Origin: Kaistella flava (ex Peng et al. 2021)
GTDB taxonomy: Bacteria > Bacteroidota > Bacteroidia > Flavobacteriales > Weeksellaceae
DNA length: 64,000 nt
NCBI RefSeq assembly: GCF_015191005.1
Contig: NZ_CP040442.1
Span: 1,922,001-1,986,000, forward strand
Direction of reading: 5' to 3'
Below the pieces are notes generated by a model. The model was not told the origin of the DNA, made no database searches, and worked only from the letters and a program-made list of their open reading frames with translations. The translations under genes and the position numbers were made by a program. Each line of letters opens with the position of its first letter. Position 1 is the first letter of the stretch. This document shows, one piece after another, positions 62,020-64,000 of the stretch.

Positions 62020-63150
62020 ATGTCAACACTTACATTTGCAGAAAAAATTGCTCAGGCTGAAAATTTCTTACCGATTAACGGAACAGATTATATCGAATTT
62101 TATGTCGGAAATGCCAAACAGGCAGCTCATTTCTACAAAACTGCTTTCGGTTTTCAATCGTTAGCTTATGCAGGACCCGAAACCGGAATTCGAGACAGAG
62201 CATCTTATGTTTTGCAACAGGGAAAAATTCGTTTGGTATTAACTTCGGGATTAAATTCTGATTCCCCGATTTGTGAACATCAAAAAAAGCATGGCGACGG
62301 TGTGAAAGTTCTTGCTCTTTGGGTAGATGATGCTTATTCTGCTTTTGAAGAAACAACTAAAAGAGGTGCAAAACCTTATCTGGAACCAACTACTTTAACC
62401 GATAAAAATGGCGAAGTAAGAATGTCTGGTGTCTATACTTATGGTGAAACCATACACATGTTCGTTGAACGTAAAAATTACACTGGTGAATTTATGCCGG
62501 GCTACCAAAAATGGGAAAGTGATTATAATCCATCAGATGTAGGTCTTCTTTATGTAGATCACTGCGTTGGTAATGTTGGTTGGGAAAGAATGATTCCTGT
62601 CGTAAAATGGTATGAAGAGGTGATGGGATTTGTAAACATCCTAAGTTTTGATGACAAACAAATCAACACTGAATATTCTGCACTGATGTCTAAAGTGATG
62701 AGCAACGGAAACGGTTTTGCAAAATTCCCTATCAATGAACCAGCTGAAGGCAAGAAAAAATCTCAGGTTGAAGAATATTTAGATTATTACGAAGAAGAAG
62801 GTGTCCAACATATTGCAGTCGCAACAAAAGATATTATAAAAACAGTTATGGAACTGAAATCTCGAGGAGTAGAATTTCTTTCAGCTCCACCTGAAGCCTA
62901 TTACGATATGGTTCCCGAAAGAGTTGGCCACATTGATGAAGATTTAAAAAGATTGCAAGATCTGGGAATTTTAATCGATCATGATGAAGAAGGTTATTTG
63001 CTTCAAATATTTACCAAACCAGTTGAAGATCGTCCTACTCTATTCTTCGAAATTATCGAAAGACATGGCGCACAAAGTTTTGGAGCTGGAAATTTCAAAG
63101 CGTTATTTGAAGCATTAGAAAGAGAACAGGAAAAAAGAGGTAATCTTTAA
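62020..63150 (+). CDS. hppD: 4-hydroxyphenylpyruvate dioxygenase
   Basis: A 376-residue non-haem iron enzyme turning 4-hydroxyphenylpyruvate into homogentisate. The iron ligands of the family fit His181 (YVDHCVGNV), His264 (GVQHIAVAT) and Glu344 (LFFEIIERHG). The N-terminal vicinal-oxygen-chelate half and C-terminal catalytic half are both present, and the length is typical (~360-390). Its product is the substrate of HmgA. A -7-like TACTTTGC precedes the start codon by about 23 bases. Confidence 0.95.
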   Translation: MSTLTFAEKIAQAENFLPINGTDYIEFYVGNAKQAAHFYKTAFGFQSLAYAGPETGIRDRASYVLQQGKIRLVLTSGLNSDSPICEHQKKHGDGVKVLALWVDDAYSAFEETTKRGAKPYLEPTTLTDKNGEVRMSGVYTYGETIHMFVERKNYTGEFMPGYQKWESDYNPSDVGLLYVDHCVGNVGWERMIPVVKWYEEVMGFVNILSFDDKQINTEYSALMSKVMSNGNGFAKFPINEPAEGKKKSQVEEYLDYYEEEGVQHIAVATKDIIKTVMELKSRGVEFLSAPPEAYYDMVPERVGHIDEDLKRLQDLGILIDHDEEGYLLQIFTKPVEDRPTLFFEIIERHGAQSFGAGNFKALFEALEREQEKRGNL

Positions 63151-63193
63151 AATACCTTCAAGTTCGAACTCAATTTGAACTAAAAACACTTCA

Positions 63194-63652
63194 ATGAAAA
63201 AAATACTTGCACTTTTCCTTTTTATTTCAGCACTTGGTTTAAAAGCACAATATGGCAGTGCTAACGCAATACTCGAGATCCTGGAAGCAAAAAAAGGTTT
63301 GAATAAAAATTTAGGCGACGTCAATATCGACGATGTTAAATTTGTTTTAATTAAAGATTTCGATGATCATACCGAAAGAAACTTTATTATTATTAAAGGG
63401 AAACAGGCGACGTATGTAGAAGTTTTTGATGACAAACAAACTGGTGATACCTCTTCGAATGTTTTCTCCGGCGATATCGTTCAGTCGAAGCATCAAATTA
63501 TTTCTCTTCGGGCAGATAAATTAGAAGGAAGGAAAATCCCAATTGCGATTACCAAAACCTTCTTAATGACCAAACAGAAAGACATTCTTTATCTCATTGA
63601 CATCAATTCTAAAGAAAGATGGATCGAGGAAAGTGCCATTAACAAAAAATAA
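63194..63652 (+). CDS. Exported hypothetical protein
   Basis: A 152-residue protein with a signal peptide (~1-19, ALGLKAQ) followed by a short conserved-looking domain (ILEILEAKKGLNKNLGDVNI, then KFVLIKDFDDHTERNF and EVFDDKQTGDTSSNVFSGDI). No known family. It lies between hppD and fahA, so it may be co-transcribed with hppD (43-base gap). The role in tyrosine use is unknown. Confidence 0.7.
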   Translation: MKKILALFLFISALGLKAQYGSANAILEILEAKKGLNKNLGDVNIDDVKFVLIKDFDDHTERNFIIIKGKQATYVEVFDDKQTGDTSSNVFSGDIVQSKHQIISLRADKLEGRKIPIAITKTFLMTKQKDILYLIDINSKERWIEESAINKK

Positions 63653-63666
63653 ATAGCAAACAAAAT

Positions 63667-63705
63667 AAGGTTCAAAGTAGAAATTACTTCTTTGAACCTT
63701 TCTTT
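63667..63705 (+). terminator. Strong hairpin just upstream of fahA
   Basis: Arms AAGGTTCAAAG (63667-63677) and CTTTGAACCTT (63690-63700), 12-base loop, then TCTTT. It ends only ~15 bases before the fahA ATG, so it either ends the hppD transcript or acts as an attenuator for fahA. Confidence 0.8.
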
Positions 63706-63719
63706 AATTTAAAAATACT

Positions 63720-64000
63720 ATGAAATCATTTATACAATATCCTGATAATTCAGATTTTTCAATTTATAACATTCCATTTGGTGTCGGAGTTTTTAACAAA
63801 GAATATATCGCATGTTGTTCGCGAATCGGTGACATGGTTATTGACTTAGCCACTTTATACGATTATGGATTTTTTGATGAAATTGAGGGAATAGATGAAA
63901 ATATTTTCGAGGTCTTTACTTTAAATGAATTCATCGAATTAGGAAAACCGGTAACGAAAGCTGTACGATTAAAACTCCAGGAAATACTGGGAGAAAACTC
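63720..64000 (+). CDS. fahA: Fumarylacetoacetase (3' end missing)
   Basis: The first 93 codons of a gene that runs off the window. The start reads MKSFIQYPDNSDFSIYNIPF, followed by GVGVFN and later RIGDMVIDLATLYDYGFF, the N-terminal SH3-like domain of fumarylacetoacetases (the SDF-x-x-x-NLPFG-type opening). The enzyme splits fumarylacetoacetate into fumarate and acetoacetate, completing the pathway begun by HppD and HmgA. Maleylacetoacetate isomerase is not seen in the window. Confidence 0.88.
   Translation, partial: MKSFIQYPDNSDFSIYNIPFGVGVFNKEYIACCSRIGDMVIDLATLYDYGFFDEIEGIDENIFEVFTLNEFIELGKPVTKAVRLKLQEILGEN

Noticed and set aside
1..64000. tRNA or rRNA genes
   Set aside because: No cloverleaf-type or rRNA-like sequence was noticed by eye; a tRNAscan run would be needed to be sure.

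Overview
The window looks like a chromosomal segment of a Bacteroidota bacterium of the Flavobacteriia, most like the Chryseobacterium/Kaistella group (Weeksellaceae). The reasons are: low G+C; A-rich leaders without Shine-Dalgarno sequences; promoters of the TTTG-N19-TAnnTTTG type; a SusC/SusD pair; type IX secretion (T9SS) C-terminal sorting domains; and the protein families present. The assignment is by inspection only.

Bases 1-25300 are a pectin utilisation region. Secreted T9SS enzymes (pectate lyase, a 1058-residue CE8 pectin methylesterase, and two proteins of unknown function sharing a module) cut the polymer at the cell surface. SusC/SusD take up oligogalacturonides and a GH28 lipoprotein trims them. 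A ten-gene leftward operon (kduI-kduD-uxaC-kdgF-kdgK-YhcH/DUF386-eda-exuT-uxaB-uxaA, 21494 down to 11223) then converts both the unsaturated branch (KdgF, KduI, KduD) and the saturated branch (UxaC, UxaB, UxaA) to 2-keto-3-deoxygluconate, which KdgK and Eda split. A LacI-type regulator is encoded between the two leftward operons. Four 14-bp operators (TGTAATCGATTRCA) lie directly against or overlap the -7 box of four promoters, which links these units into one regulon.

Bases 25400-35500 hold an aspartate-dehydrogenase-like gene convergent with a 2-hydroxyacid-dehydrogenase relative, a GNAT gene broken by a stop codon, and a run of rightward stress or housekeeping genes (pirin, flavin reductase, TMEM175-type channel, OsmC, a KOW-like protein, a SRPBCC protein). 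After these come leftward SDR, serine hydrolase and membrane-protein genes.

Bases 35500-48200 contain alaS, an exported MsrA, an intact IS256-family element with an 8-bp target duplication, a GxxExxY gene embedded in direct repeats, a divergent YceI/ABC-ATPase pair, YjdM, two esterases, and an Lrp regulator divergent from a Cys/Met PLP enzyme. Several intergenic regions carry long palindromes. A 128-bp repeat that includes a terminator hairpin occurs after the lacI-type gene and again after the PLP-enzyme gene.

Bases 48200-64000 hold purE, an FAD-dependent oxidoreductase, CYTH, RDD, EamA, a BtuF-like protein with mgtE, several lipoproteins, a Nudix hydrolase and an acyltransferase. The window ends in a tyrosine degradation cluster (hmgA, a CoA-transferase family gene, hppD, and the start of fahA) with unknown genes interspersed. 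No tRNA, rRNA or CRISPR array was seen.
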